A stretch of DNA of 64,000 nucleotides from Caulobacter sp. Root1455 (GCF_001426905.1 NZ_LMFQ01000024.1:658234-722233); one strand, 5' to 3'. Shown: positions 16,935 to 27,241, numbered from the stretch's first letter. Numbers and translations: made by a program. The notes: generated by a model from the letters alone, not told the origin.

Positions 16935-18467
16935 ATGGCGCAGGCGAACACGCCGGGCGGCGCGATGCCGCCAGTTTCGCAAGCCGGCGCGACGCCGCTG
17001 TATTCCAATGGCTACAAGGCCGCGGTGCTGAGCCTGCTGCTCGCCACCTACACCTTCAATTTCATCGACCGCACGATCATCGCCACCATCGGCCAGGCCA
17101 TAAAGGTCGACCTCAAGCTGACCGACACCCAGCTGGGCCTGCTGGGAGGGCTCTATTTCGCCCTGCTCTACACCCTGCTGGGCATTCCGATCGCCCGGAT
17201 GGCCGAGCGCTGGAACCGGGTGACGATCATCTCGATCTCGCTGGTCGTCTGGTCGGGCTTCACGGCCCTCTGCGGCAGCGCCGCCAGCTTCGCCCAGCTG
17301 GCCCTCTACCGCTTCGGCGTCGGCGTCGGCGAGGCCGGCTGCTCTCCGCCGTCCCATTCGCTGATCAGCGACTATTACGAACCCAAGAAGCGCGCCTCGG
17401 CCCTGTCGATCTATTCGTTCGGCATTCCGCTGGGCACGATGTTCGGCGCGGTGGCCGGCGGCTGGCTGGCCCAGGAGTTCAGCTGGCGCGTGGCCTTCGT
17501 GATCGTCGGCCTGCCGGGGATCATCCTGGCCGTGCTGGTCAAGCTGATCGTCAAGGAACCGCCGCGCGGCCATTCGGAGCTCAAGGAACGGCCCCTGGAA
17601 GCCGAAGACGTGGTCGTCGAGCCGCCCAAGCCGCCCTTCTCGCTGGCCAACGAGTTCAAGGAGCTGGGCGCGGTCATGGCCGTGCTGTTCGGCAAGTGGC
17701 CCGTCCTGCACATGATGCTGGGCGTGACCATCGCCTCGTTCGGCTCTTACGGCTCGGGCGCGTTCGTGCCGCCCTATTTCGTCCGCACCTATGGGCTGGG
17801 CCTGGCCCAGGTGGGCCTGATCGTCGGGCTGATCGGCGGTTTCTCGGCCGGGATCGGCACCCTGGTCGGCGGCTTCCTGACCGACTGGTCGGGCAAGCGC
17901 AGCGCCAAGTGGTACGCCCTGGTGCCTGCCATCGGTCTGCTGATCGCCACCCCGATCTATGTCGCGGCCTATCTGCAGACCAACTGGCAGACCACCGCCC
18001 TGATCCTGCTGGTCCCGGGCATCTTCCACTACACCTATCTGGCCCCAACCTTCGCCGTGGTTCAGAACTCGGTCGAGCCGCGCCGCCGGGCCACGGCCAC
18101 CGCCCTGCTGTTCTTCTTCCTGAACCTGATCGCCCTGGGCGGCGGGCCGGTGTTCACCGGCTGGCTGATCGACCATCTGGCGCGGTTCCACTTCAACCAT
18201 CCCGAAGCCTCCACGATCTTCCACGCCCTGGGCGGCTCGTTCGCCGACCCCGGCGCGGCCAGCTTCAACGCCCAGTGCCCCGGCGGCCTGGCCCCCAAGG
18301 GCTCGCCCGTCGATCTCGCCAAGGCCTGCCACGGCGCCATGGCCCGAGCCACCCAGCAGGGCATCATCGTCTCCCTGTGCTTCTACGCCTGGGCCGCCCT
18401 GCATTACGCCCTGGCGGCGATCGGCATGGTCAAGCACATGCGCGAACGGGCGGCGGCCCAGGCCTGA
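16935..18467 (+). CDS. MFS transporter, spinster-like
   Basis: A 510-residue major facilitator with 12 expected membrane helices. The first cytoplasmic loop has GIPIARMAERWNRVTII, the MFS signature region, and helix 4 has YRFGVGVGEAGCSPPSHSL, characteristic of the spinster-like group (G-E-A-x-x-x-P). A periplasmic insertion at about 430-470 (FNAQCPGGLAPKGSPVDLAKACHG) contains two cysteines that could form a disulfide. The central loop near 200-225 is rich in Pro and Glu. Substrate unknown. Single-gene unit with its own promoter region and palindrome. Confidence 0.88.
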   Translation: MAQANTPGGAMPPVSQAGATPLYSNGYKAAVLSLLLATYTFNFIDRTIIATIGQAIKVDLKLTDTQLGLLGGLYFALLYTLLGIPIARMAERWNRVTIISISLVVWSGFTALCGSAASFAQLALYRFGVGVGEAGCSPPSHSLISDYYEPKKRASALSIYSFGIPLGTMFGAVAGGWLAQEFSWRVAFVIVGLPGIILAVLVKLIVKEPPRGHSELKERPLEAEDVVVEPPKPPFSLANEFKELGAVMAVLFGKWPVLHMMLGVTIASFGSYGSGAFVPPYFVRTYGLGLAQVGLIVGLIGGFSAGIGTLVGGFLTDWSGKRSAKWYALVPAIGLLIATPIYVAAYLQTNWQTTALILLVPGIFHYTYLAPTFAVVQNSVEPRRRATATALLFFFLNLIALGGGPVFTGWLIDHLARFHFNHPEASTIFHALGGSFADPGAASFNAQCPGGLAPKGSPVDLAKACHGAMARATQQGIIVSLCFYAWAALHYALAAIGMVKHMRERAAAQA

Positions 18468-18478
18468 GCCGTCAAAGA

Positions 18479-18588
18479 CCCTCCCCCTGTGGGGGAGGGG
18501 GCGCGAAAGCGCCGGTGGGGGGAGCGGACCCACCTCGGCAAACTCCCCCCTCCGTCGGCTTCGCCGACACCTCCCCCACAGGGGGAGG
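18479..18588. repeat. REP-like inverted repeat (CTCCCCCTGTGGGGGAG family), copy 1
   Basis: About 110 bp between the MFS gene and purB, bounded by CCTCCCCCTGTGGGGGAGG and a mirror CTCCCCCACAGGGGGAGG. Internal GGCGCGAAAGCGCC and GTCGGCTTCGCCGAC make further hairpins. Related copies are at 29922-30032 and 43221-43328. Confidence 0.85.
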
Positions 18589-18651
18589 ATCTTCCAAGTA
18601 ATAATCCCCTTCCCTTGACTCACCCGGCGGACGGGACCAAACGCCCGCCTC

Positions 18652-19962
<1,311 letters not shown>

Positions 19963-19985
19963 GCGCTCAACGCCGATGGAGCCGC

Positions 19986-20071
19986 CCTCGTCCTTCGACA
20001 AGCTCGGGATGAGGGCTGCTCTTGCGCCGGTGCGGTAGGAAACCTCATCCTGAGCTTGTCGAAGGACGAGG
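19986..20071. repeat. REP-like inverted pair (CCTCATCC...GGACGAGG family)
   Basis: Two 29-base arms, 19986-20014 and 20043-20071, are inverted copies of one unit beginning CCTCATCC and ending GGACGAGG, with a 28-base spacer. The pair forms a long stem just before the glycosylase gene at 20096. The same unit occurs at 33299 and 46991/47049. Confidence 0.85.
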
Positions 20072-20095
20072 TTTTCGGTCCAAGAGGCATCCCGC

Positions 20096-20584
20096 ATGAC
20101 CCGCAAATCAGGCTTCCCGGCGGTCGTCGACGCGAACACGCGCGTCCTGATCCTGGGCAGCCTGCCGGGCGAGGCCTCGCTGGCGCTCGCCCAGTATTAC
20201 GGCAATCCGCGCAACGCCTTCTGGCGGCTGATGGAGGGGGTGCTCGACGCGCCCCTGGTGCCCCTGTCCTATGAAGACCGCCTGGCCGCCCTGCTCGCGC
20301 GTGGCGTGGGCCTGTGGGACGTGATCGCCGAGGCCGAACGGCCGGGGAGCCTGGACGCCGCCATCCGCGACCCCGCCGCCAACGATCTGGTCGCCTTGAT
20401 CGACGCCCTGTCGGCCTTGCGCGCCGTGGCCTTCAACGGCGGGACGGCGGCCAGGCTGGGCGGACGGCTGATCGGCGGCCGCGTCGCGACCCTGGCCCTG
20501 CCGTCGTCCAGTCCGGCCCACGCGGCGCGGTCGTTCGAGCAGAAGGCGGAAGCCTGGCGGGCGATCAGCGAGTGGCTCGCCTGA
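20096..20584 (+). CDS. DNA-deoxyinosine (hypoxanthine-DNA) glycosylase
   Basis: A 162-residue member of the uracil-DNA glycosylase superfamily. RVLILGSLPGEASLALAQYYGNPRNAFW near residues 16-43 is the signature of the deoxyinosine glycosylase branch, and LPSSSPAHAARSF near 139-150 is its second active-site motif. It removes hypoxanthine arising from adenine deamination in DNA. A single gene starting 25 bp after the REP-like stem. The adjacency to purB (inosinate metabolism) is suggestive but probably incidental. Confidence 0.88.
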   Translation: MTRKSGFPAVVDANTRVLILGSLPGEASLALAQYYGNPRNAFWRLMEGVLDAPLVPLSYEDRLAALLARGVGLWDVIAEAERPGSLDAAIRDPAANDLVALIDALSALRAVAFNGGTAARLGGRLIGGRVATLALPSSSPAHAARSFEQKAEAWRAISEWLA

Positions 20585-20683
20585 AGGCGAACGCCCAAAG
20601 CTCCGCCACATTACAGGATTTTCATCTGCGCCCGCCTCACAACTAGGGCAGCATCCCCGGCTCTAAGGGGAGACCTTGTTCCA

Positions 20684-22699
20684 ATGCGCACGATCCTGCT
20701 GGCCGCCGTCTCGGCGTTCGCGATGTCCACCGCCGCCGTCGCCGCCGATCCTCCTAGCAAGCCCCCTGTGGGCAAACCGATGTACGGCGACTGGGGCGTC
20801 GATCTGACCGCCGGCGACAAGTCGGTCTCGCCGGGCTCCGATTTCGACAAGTACGCCAACGGCGCCTGGGCGGCGCGCACCAAGATCCCCGACGACCAGG
20901 GCTCGGCCGGCGTCGGCTACGACGTCTACAACCGCTCGCAGGACCAGCTGCGCACCCTGATCGAGACGGCCGAGCCCTCGACCCAGATCGGCGCCCTGTA
21001 CAAGAGCTTCGTCGACGAGGCCAAGGTCGAGGCGGTCGACGACAAGCCCCTGAAGGCTGATCTGGCCAAGATCGCCGCGATCAAGACCAAGGCCGAGTTC
21101 GCCGCCGCCATGGGCGCCGCCCAAGGCGGGTTCGGCAGCGGCGTCTTCTCGCTGGACATCGCTCCGGACGCCAAGAACCCCGAGATCAACACCCTCTATA
21201 TCGGCCAGGCCGGCCTGGGCCTGCCCGACCGCGACTACTACCTGACCGACGGCTTCAAGCCGCAGCTGGCGGCCTATACGGCCTTTGTCGAGCGGGCCCT
21301 GAAGATGGCCGGCTATCCGGACCCGGCCAAGTCGGCCGCCGACGTCCTGGCCTTCGAGACCAGGATCGCGAAGGTCAGCTGGGAAGTCGCCGAGCGTCGC
21401 GACATCGACAAGGTCTACAACCCCGTCACCGCCGCCGAGCTGGACGCCTACGCGCCGTTCCCCTGGTCCGGCTATCTGACCGCCGCCGACATGCCGGGTC
21501 TGACCAAGGTGGTGCTGGGCGAGAAGACCGCCGTGCGCGACATCGCCAAGATCTACGCCGAGACCCCGCTGGAGACCCTCAAGGCCTGGCAAACCGCCAA
21601 CGTCGTGTCCGAGACCTCGCCCTACCTTTCCAAGCGCTTCGTCGACAGCCGCTTCGAGTACATCAAGGTCCTGACCGGCCAGGCCACCCTGCGGCCCCGC
21701 TGGAAGCGCGGCGTGCAACTGGTCGACGGCAGCCTGGGCGAGGTGGTCGGCCAGACCTATGTCGCCAAGTACTTCCCGCCCAGCTCCAAGGCCCAGATGG
21801 TCGAGCTGATCGCCAATCTGAAGACGGCCATGGCGGCGCGGATCCAGCAGGCGCCGTGGATGAGCCCAGCCACCAAGACCGAGGCCCTGACCAAGCTGTC
21901 CAAGATGCAGGTGATGGTCGGCTATCCGGACAAGTGGCGCGACTATTCGGGCCTGAAGCTGGACGTGAACGACCTCTACGGCAACGTCGCGGCCAGCCGG
22001 CGGTTCGAGTGGGCCTACACCCTGAGCGACCTGGGCAAGCCGGTCGATCACGCCAAGTGGGGCATGACCCCGCAGACGGTGAACGCCTACAACGGCGGGC
22101 TGGAGAACAAGATCGTCTTCCCGGCCGGCATCCTGCAGGCCCCCTATTTCGACCCGGCGGCCGATCCGGCGGTGAACTACGGCGCGATCGGCGCGGTGAT
22201 CGGCCACGAGATCAGCCACGGCTTCGACGACCAGGGCCGCAAGATCGACGCCACCGGCAAGCTGCGCGACTGGTGGACCGCCGAGGACGCCAAGCGCTTC
22301 GACGCCCAGGCCGACGTGCTGGGCAAGCAGTACGACACCTACGAGCCCGTGCCTGGCAGCAAGATCAACGGCAAGCTGACCATGGGCGAGAACATCGCCG
22401 ACCTGGCCGGCCTGCAGGTGGCCCTGGACGCCTACCACGCCTCGCTGGACGGCAAGCCCGCCCCGGTGATCGGCGGACTGACCGGCGACCAGCGCCTGTT
22501 CCTGGCCTTCGCCCAGGCCTGGCAGGACAAGACCCGCCCCGACTCGCTCAAGCAGCAGATGGCGTCCGACCCGCATTCGCCGTCGTCGTTCCGCGTGGTG
22601 GGCCCCACCCGCAACGTCGACGCCTGGTACGCCGCCTTCGGGGTCAAGCCGGGCGACACCTATTACCTGAAGCCCGAGGATCGCTCGCGGGTGTGGTGA
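20684..22699 (+). CDS. M13 family zinc metallopeptidase (neprilysin-like), exported
   Basis: A 671-residue neprilysin/PepO-like endopeptidase with a signal peptide cleaved near residue 21 (AVAAD). Substrate-binding NAYNGG is at about 467; the zinc site is HEISH at 508-512 and the third ligand is Glu569 in GENIADLAG. A C-terminal CxxW motif is absent, as in many bacterial forms; the protein ends KPEDRSRVW. It should degrade peptides in the periplasm. Followed by a bidirectional terminator. Confidence 0.95.
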   Translation: MRTILLAAVSAFAMSTAAVAADPPSKPPVGKPMYGDWGVDLTAGDKSVSPGSDFDKYANGAWAARTKIPDDQGSAGVGYDVYNRSQDQLRTLIETAEPSTQIGALYKSFVDEAKVEAVDDKPLKADLAKIAAIKTKAEFAAAMGAAQGGFGSGVFSLDIAPDAKNPEINTLYIGQAGLGLPDRDYYLTDGFKPQLAAYTAFVERALKMAGYPDPAKSAADVLAFETRIAKVSWEVAERRDIDKVYNPVTAAELDAYAPFPWSGYLTAADMPGLTKVVLGEKTAVRDIAKIYAETPLETLKAWQTANVVSETSPYLSKRFVDSRFEYIKVLTGQATLRPRWKRGVQLVDGSLGEVVGQTYVAKYFPPSSKAQMVELIANLKTAMAARIQQAPWMSPATKTEALTKLSKMQVMVGYPDKWRDYSGLKLDVNDLYGNVAASRRFEWAYTLSDLGKPVDHAKWGMTPQTVNAYNGGLENKIVFPAGILQAPYFDPAADPAVNYGAIGAVIGHEISHGFDDQGRKIDATGKLRDWWTAEDAKRFDAQADVLGKQYDTYEPVPGSKINGKLTMGENIADLAGLQVALDAYHASLDGKPAPVIGGLTGDQRLFLAFAQAWQDKTRPDSLKQQMASDPHSPSSFRVVGPTRNVDAWYAAFGVKPGDTYYLKPEDRSRVW

Positions 22700-22705
22700 C
22701 ACGCA

Positions 22706-22733
22706 AAAGGGCCGCCCCGAGGGGCGGCCCTTT
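22706..22733. terminator. bidirectional terminator between M13 peptidase and zeta subunit
   Basis: A perfect 13-bp stem (22706-22718 with 22721-22733) with AAA on one side and TTT on the other and a 2-base loop serves both convergent genes. Confidence 0.85.
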
Positions 22734-22754
22734 CAGCATCGCAAACGCGAAAGC

Positions 22755-23072
22755 CTACTCGCCGGCGGCGATCTGACCGCGGGCCAGGGCCAGCAGTTCG
22801 TCCATCTTCCGGCGGACCTCGCCCTCGCTGACACTGACGCCCGAGCCCTTCAGGTCGCCGGCGACCTTGCGCAGCACATCCTCGTCGCCGGGCTGCTCGA
22901 AGTCGGACTTCACCACGGCGCGGGCGTATTCCTCGATGGTCGTCAGGCCCATCAGGCCGGCCGCCCATTCGCCCAGCAGGCGGTTGCGACGGGCGGTCGC
23001 CTTGAACTCTTGTTCCTGCTCCAGCGCGAACTTGCGTTCGAAACCCTGTTCGCGTTCGTCGAAGGTGGTCAT
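22755..23072 (-). CDS. ATPase inhibitor subunit zeta (DUF1476)
   Basis: A 105-residue alphaproteobacterial protein of the DUF1476 family. The N-terminal inhibitory segment is FDEREQGFERKFALEQEQEFK, followed by ATARRNRLLGEWAAGLMGL, matching the Paracoccus zeta subunit that blocks ATP hydrolysis by F1F0-ATP synthase. A four-helix C-terminal part follows. The start at 23072 is the first ATG giving the family N terminus. Monocistronic; convergent with the M13 gene. Confidence 0.9.
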   Translation of the reverse strand: MTTFDEREQGFERKFALEQEQEFKATARRNRLLGEWAAGLMGLTTIEEYARAVVKSDFEQPGDEDVLRKVAGDLKGSGVSVSEGEVRRKMDELLALARGQIAAGE

Positions 23073-23362
23073 GAAAGCCCCAATAGTCTCTGAGCCGGCT
23101 GCATATCCCGTGGCGAGCCGCCCGGCAATCGGAAGCAACGCCGCATTGCCCCAGATACGTTCACAATCCCGCTCACAATCCCGCCGCCGAGACTAGGGCT
23201 GTTTGCGCCAAGGGCCGCGTTCAGCTAGTTTCGCGACGACATTTTTCGTGAGCGGCCTTGAGTCGAACGCCGCGCGCAGCTATCCGCCGCGCGCGCTTTT
23301 CGTTTCTCCGGATTATTCCGGGAAGGGCGCGCCCGCAACCATGAAGGGCCTCGACGAGAGCC
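23073..23362. other. 290-bp divergent gap between zeta subunit and purC
   Basis: No gene is seen. It contains a tandem 12-base direct repeat TCACAATCCCGC at 23161-23172 and 23173-23184, and a GC-rich segment near 23275-23310 ending GCGCGCTTTTCG that might form a weak attenuator before purC. No purine riboswitch signature was found. Confidence 0.5.
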
Positions 23363-24121
23363 ATGACCACCCGCCGCAAGAAGATCTACGAAGGCAAGGC
23401 CAAGATCCTGTACGAGGGACCCGAGCCGGGCACCCTCATCCAGTACTTCAAGGACGACGCCACCGCCTTCAACGCCCAGAAAAAGGCGGTTCTCGAGGGC
23501 AAGGGCGTGATCAACAACCGGATCAGCGAGTACATCATGACTCGTCTGAACGGCATCGGCGTGCAGAACCACTTCATCCGCCGCCTGAGCCTGCGCGAGC
23601 AACTGATCAAGGAAGTCGAGATCATCCCGCTCGAAGTGGTGGTGCGCAACATCGCCGCCGGCTCGATCGCCACGCGCCTGGGCCTGGCCGAAGGCACCCC
23701 GCTGCCGCGCTCGATCATCGAGTTCTACTACAAGGACGACAAGCTGGGCGACCCGATGGTCTCCGAGGAGCACATCACCGCGTTCAACTGGGCCGCCACC
23801 CAGGAGATCGACGACATGATGGCCATGGCCCTGCGGGTGAACGACTACCTGTCGGGCCTGTTCAGCGGCGTCGGCATCACCCTGGTGGACTTCAAGATCG
23901 AGTTCGGCCGCGTCTATGAAGGTGACTTCAGCCGCGTGATCCTGGCCGACGAGATCAGCCCCGACAGCTGCCGCCTGTGGGACTCGGCCACCAACGAGAA
24001 GATGGACAAGGACCGGTTCCGCCGCGATCTGGGCAATGTCATCGAAAGCTACACCGAGGTGGCCCGCCGCCTCGGCATCATGAAGGAAATGCCCACCGTC
24101 ATCCAAGGCGGCGTGCACTAG
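23363..24121 (+). CDS. purC: phosphoribosylaminoimidazole-succinocarboxamide synthase
   Basis: A 252-residue SAICAR synthetase joining CAIR and aspartate with [16 protein letters not shown] is the N-terminal nucleotide-binding loop; [12 protein letters not shown] and [22 protein letters not shown] are the two PROSITE-type signatures. The length is normal for the short bacterial form. purS follows 11 bp downstream, so the two form one transcript. Confidence 0.97.
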   Translation: MTTRRKKIYEGKAKILYEGPEPGTLIQYFKDDATAFNAQKKAVLEGKGVINNRISEYIMTRLNGIGVQNHFIRRLSLREQLIKEVEIIPLEVVVRNIAAGSIATRLGLAEGTPLPRSIIEFYYKDDKLGDPMVSEEHITAFNWAATQEIDDMMAMALRVNDYLSGLFSGVGITLVDFKIEFGRVYEGDFSRVILADEISPDSCRLWDSATNEKMDKDRFRRDLGNVIESYTEVARRLGIMKEMPTVIQGGVH

Positions 24122-24132
24122 TCGGGAAGATC

Positions 24133-24372
24133 ATGAAAGCCAAGGTTCAAGTGTTCCTCAAGCCCGGCGTCCTGGACGTTCAGGGCAAGGCCGTCGAAGC
24201 CGCCCTGCACGGCCTGGGCTGGTCCGACGTGTCGGGCGTGCGGGTCGGCCGGACCATCGAGTTCGACCTGACGCAGACCGACGCCGCCAAGGCCGAAGCC
24301 GAGGTCAAGGCCATGTGCGACAAGCTGCTGGCCAACGCGGTCATCGAAAGCTACCGCGTCGAGATCGCCTAG
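24133..24372 (+). CDS. purS: phosphoribosylformylglycinamidine synthase subunit PurS
   Basis: A 79-residue protein that bridges PurL and PurQ in the three-part FGAM synthase. MKAKVQVFLKPGVLDVQGKA and VGRTIEFDLTQ fit the family. It is encoded 11 bp after purC. Its partners purQ (26579) and purL (31054) are on the same strand but separated by unrelated genes. A perfect palindrome follows 9 bp after the stop. Confidence 0.95.
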   Translation: MKAKVQVFLKPGVLDVQGKAVEAALHGLGWSDVSGVRVGRTIEFDLTQTDAAKAEAEVKAMCDKLLANAVIESYRVEIA

Positions 24373-24381
24373 GGCGACGCC

Positions 24382-24409
24382 TGGGGACATGCGCATGCGC
24401 ATGTCCCCA
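24382..24409. repeat. 28-bp perfect palindrome after purS
   Basis: The left half is TGGGGACATGCGCA and the right half its exact complement, with no unpaired centre. It lacks a following T-run; a separate weak terminator hairpin lies at 24425-24452. It shares GGGACA-x-GCGCA with the structured repeat at 14993-15055. Confidence 0.8.
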
Positions 24410-24424
24410 ACCGCGTCACGATCG

Positions 24425-24452
24425 AGCGCCCTCCCCTGGAGCGGCGCTTTTT
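24425..24452 (+). terminator. probable terminator after purC-purS
   Basis: AGCGCC (24425-24430) pairs with GGCGCT (24443-24448), followed by TTTTTC. The stem is only 6 bp with a 12-base loop. Confidence 0.5.
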
Positions 24453-24517
24453 CTTTGCCTGGGCCTTCCCTCCAAGCTTCGCCGCCCCATGTTCGATGAA
24501 ACCGGCGGAGGGATTCC

Positions 24518-25003
24518 ATGAGCGCGAAGTTCGAACTGGCCCAGGTCAATTTCGGGCGCCTGCGCGCGCCGGTCGATCATCCGATGATCAAGGACTTCGT
24601 CGACAACCTCGACCCCATCAACGCCCTGGCCGAGGCCTCGCCTGGCTTCGTCTGGCGGCTGACCGGCGAGGGCGACAACGCCACCGACATCAAGCCCTAC
24701 GACGATCCAATGATGGCGATGAACATGTCGGTCTGGACCGACATCCCCTCGCTCGGCGCCTATGTCTATCGCAGCGACCACGTGGCGATCATGCGCCGCC
24801 GCCGCGAGTGGTTCGAGCACATGGACCTCTACATGGTCCTGTGGTGGGTGCCCGCCGGCCGCCGGCCGACCATCGAGGAAGCCAAGGCCAAGCTGGCCCT
24901 GCTCGAGGCCAACGGCCCGACGCCAGAGGCCTTCACGTTCAAGGTTCCCTTCCCGGCTCCGGACCAGGCGAGCGTGGAGCCGGTGCTGGACGAGTGCGCC
25001 TAG
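24518..25003 (+). CDS. DUF3291 domain protein
   Basis: A 161-residue protein of the DUF3291 family (dimeric alpha/beta-barrel fold, like small monooxygenases). Typical elements are FELAQVNFGRL at the start, DNLDPINALAEASPGFVWRLT, and VLWWVPAGRRPTIEEAKAKL near 115-134. Cytoplasmic. The function of the family is unknown. It lies between purS and the exported aminotransferase on the same strand, with GAGGGATTCC before the ATG. Confidence 0.88.
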   Translation: MSAKFELAQVNFGRLRAPVDHPMIKDFVDNLDPINALAEASPGFVWRLTGEGDNATDIKPYDDPMMAMNMSVWTDIPSLGAYVYRSDHVAIMRRRREWFEHMDLYMVLWWVPAGRRPTIEEAKAKLALLEANGPTPEAFTFKVPFPAPDQASVEPVLDECA

Positions 25004-25074
25004 CGGGCTTCCCGCCCGTCTGAACGCTTCTCCTTCGGGCGGCGTTGTCTCAGCAGGTAGGCTGGGACAGTGTG

Positions 25075-26529
25075 ATGAGCGTAGGCCGCAGGGACTTCCT
25101 CTTGGGATCCGGCTTGGCGATGGCCGCGGGGTCGGCCCTGGCGCGGCAGGCTGTTTCTCCAGCAACCACGCCGCCCAAGATACCGCCGGGCTCGTATCCC
25201 GGGCCCAGGTCGCCGACCTCGTATCCGAAACCCACGCCGCCGACCTCCTATCCCAAGCCCGCGCCGCCGTCCGCCTATCCCGGACCCGCCGCCGCGCCCG
25301 TCGCGTCCGGCGCGCCACTGCCTCCGGTCGACTGGGCCGCCGTGAAGGCCCAGTTCGAGACCGCCCCCGACCAGGTCAACATGAGCGCCATGCTGATCGC
25401 CACCCACCCTCTGCCGGTGCGCAAGGCGATCGACCAGTTCCGCCGCGAACTCGACTGGCGGCCGGTGACCTATCTGGAAGACAACAACCGCCGCCTGCAG
25501 AGCTACAGCCGCGCCGCCGCCGGCCGGTATCTGGCGCTCGAGAGCGACCAGGTCGCCTTGACCGACAGCACCACCATGGGCGCGGGCCTGATCTATAGCG
25601 GGCTGAAGCTGCTGCCCGGCGACGAGATCATCACCACCAACCAGGACTACTACATCACCCACGAGAGCCTGCGCCGCGCCGCCTTGCGCAACGGCACGAT
25701 CGTGCGGCGCATCGACCTGTTCGACAGCATCGAGACGGTGTCGGAGCCGCAGATGGTCGGCCGGCTGATGACGGCCATCACGCCCCGGACACGCGCCCTG
25801 GCCCTGACCTGGGTGCACTCGAGCACCGGGCTGAAGATCCCCCTGCCGGCCATCGCCGCGGCCCTGGCGCCGATCAACGCCGCTCGTCAGCCGACGGAGC
25901 AGATCCTGCTGATCGTCGACGGGGTTCACGGTTTCGGCAATCAGGACTTCACCCTGGCCAGCCTGGGTTGCGACATCTTCTTCGCCGGCTGTCACAAGTG
26001 GCTGTTCGGCCCGCGCGGCACCGGGGTCATCGCCGCCAACGCCCGCGGCTGGCAGAGGCTGCGGCCGACCATTCCGACCTATGTCGACAGCGCCGCCTGG
26101 AGCGCCTGGATCAACAACGCGCCGCTGCTGGAGAACACCGACGGCCCGCTGATGTCGCCCGGCGGCTTCAAGGCCTTCGAACACCTGTGGTCGATTCCGG
26201 CCGCGATCGAGTTCCACGAGAAGATCGGCAAGGCCCAGGTGGCGGCCCGCACCACCGAGCTGGCCAACCAGCTGAAGGCCGGGCTGGCGTTGATGCCGCA
26301 CGTGCGGCTGGTCACGCCGCGCGATCCGCGACTGTCGGCCGGCATCGTCTCGTTCGACGTCCACGGCCTGTCGACCGACTCGGCGGTGGCCGCCCTGCGC
26401 CGCCGCCGGATCGTCGCCTCGGCCGCGCCCTACGCCATCCAGCACGTGCGGCTGACGCCCAGCCTGATGAACTCGCCGGCCGAGGTGGACCTGGCGTTGG
26501 CGGAGGTGCGGGGGCTGGCTGGAGTTTAG
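25075..26529 (+). CDS. Tat-exported class V aminotransferase-like protein
   Basis: A 484-residue PLP enzyme of the class V aminotransferase / isopenicillin-N-epimerase group. It has an N-terminal twin-arginine signal (VGRRDFLLGSGLAMAAGSALA, cut near residue 23). A proline-rich linker with four S/A-Y-P-x-P repeats spans about 37-75. The PLP lysine is Lys308 in AGCHKWLFGPRGTG, with the cofactor aspartate in LIVDGVHGFG. Export by Tat fits a protein that folds with its cofactor in the cytoplasm. Substrate unknown. The ATG at 25075 is used because it gives an intact Tat signal. Confidence 0.85.
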   Translation: MSVGRRDFLLGSGLAMAAGSALARQAVSPATTPPKIPPGSYPGPRSPTSYPKPTPPTSYPKPAPPSAYPGPAAAPVASGAPLPPVDWAAVKAQFETAPDQVNMSAMLIATHPLPVRKAIDQFRRELDWRPVTYLEDNNRRLQSYSRAAAGRYLALESDQVALTDSTTMGAGLIYSGLKLLPGDEIITTNQDYYITHESLRRAALRNGTIVRRIDLFDSIETVSEPQMVGRLMTAITPRTRALALTWVHSSTGLKIPLPAIAAALAPINAARQPTEQILLIVDGVHGFGNQDFTLASLGCDIFFAGCHKWLFGPRGTGVIAANARGWQRLRPTIPTYVDSAAWSAWINNAPLLENTDGPLMSPGGFKAFEHLWSIPAAIEFHEKIGKAQVAARTTELANQLKAGLALMPHVRLVTPRDPRLSAGIVSFDVHGLSTDSAVAALRRRRIVASAAPYAIQHVRLTPSLMNSPAEVDLALAEVRGLAGV

Positions 26530-26578
26530 GACGAAGCGCCGCTGACAATCCCCGCGAACGGTGCTACAGGCCCGCGCC

Positions 26579-27241
26579 ATGAAAGCCGCCGTCGTCGTCT
26601 TCCCCGGTTCCAATTGCGATCGTGACTGCAAGGTCGCCATCGAGCGCTCCGCTGGAGCCCGCGTCGAGATGGTCTGGCACCAGGAGACGGCCCTGCCGGA
26701 CGACCTGGACCTGATCGTCCTGCCCGGCGGCTTCTCGTACGGCGACTATCTGCGGTGCGGGGCCATGGCCGCCCAGAGCCCGGTGATGCGCGAAGTCATC
26801 AAGGCCGCTGACGACGGCGTCGCGATCGTGGGCATCTGCAACGGTTTCCAGGTGCTGTGCGAGGCGGGCCTGCTGCCCGGCGCCCTGCTGCGCAACGAGA
26901 AGCTCAAGTACATCTGCAAGCCGGTGACCCTGGACGTGGTCAATAGCCAGACCCGCTTCACCGCCAGCTTCGGCGAGCAGCGCTCGGCCGTGATGACGGT
27001 CGGCAACGGCGAGGGCAACTTCTTCGCCGACGAACAGACCCTCGACCGCATCGAGGGCGAAGGCCAGGTGGTGTTCCGCTACCAGGACAATCCCAACGGC
27101 TCGGCCCGCGACATCGCCGGCATCATGAACGCCAAGGGCAATATCCTGGGCCTGATGCCCCACCCCGACCGCTCGTTCGACCCGGACCTGGGCTCGGAGG
27201 ACGGCGCGATCCTGTTCCGAAGCATTTTCGCCAGCGCCTGA
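26579..27241 (+). CDS. purQ: phosphoribosylformylglycinamidine synthase subunit PurQ
   Basis: A 220-residue class I glutamine amidotransferase that feeds ammonia to PurL. The nucleophile is Cys87 in [18 protein letters not shown], and the catalytic histidine is His195 in LMPHPDRSF. The usual third member, Glu two residues after His, is Asp197 here. Otherwise the length and the [11 protein letters not shown] motif are standard. It starts 49 bp after the aminotransferase stop. Confidence 0.95.
   Translation: MKAAVVVFPGSNCDRDCKVAIERSAGARVEMVWHQETALPDDLDLIVLPGGFSYGDYLRCGAMAAQSPVMREVIKAADDGVAIVGICNGFQVLCEAGLLPGALLRNEKLKYICKPVTLDVVNSQTRFTASFGEQRSAVMTVGNGEGNFFADEQTLDRIEGEGQVVFRYQDNPNGSARDIAGIMNAKGNILGLMPHPDRSFDPDLGSEDGAILFRSIFASA

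Noticed and set aside
18479-18588. Possible CRISPR or tandem repeat array
   Set aside because: Only one inverted pair with hairpins, no regularly spaced direct repeats or spacers.
20663-22702. A 679-codon minus-strand frame opposite the M13 peptidase
   Set aside because: Same artefact: no motif, biased composition, and a complete zinc peptidase on the other strand.
23073-23362. Purine riboswitch before purC
   Set aside because: No recognisable purine-aptamer core or long leader pairing was found.
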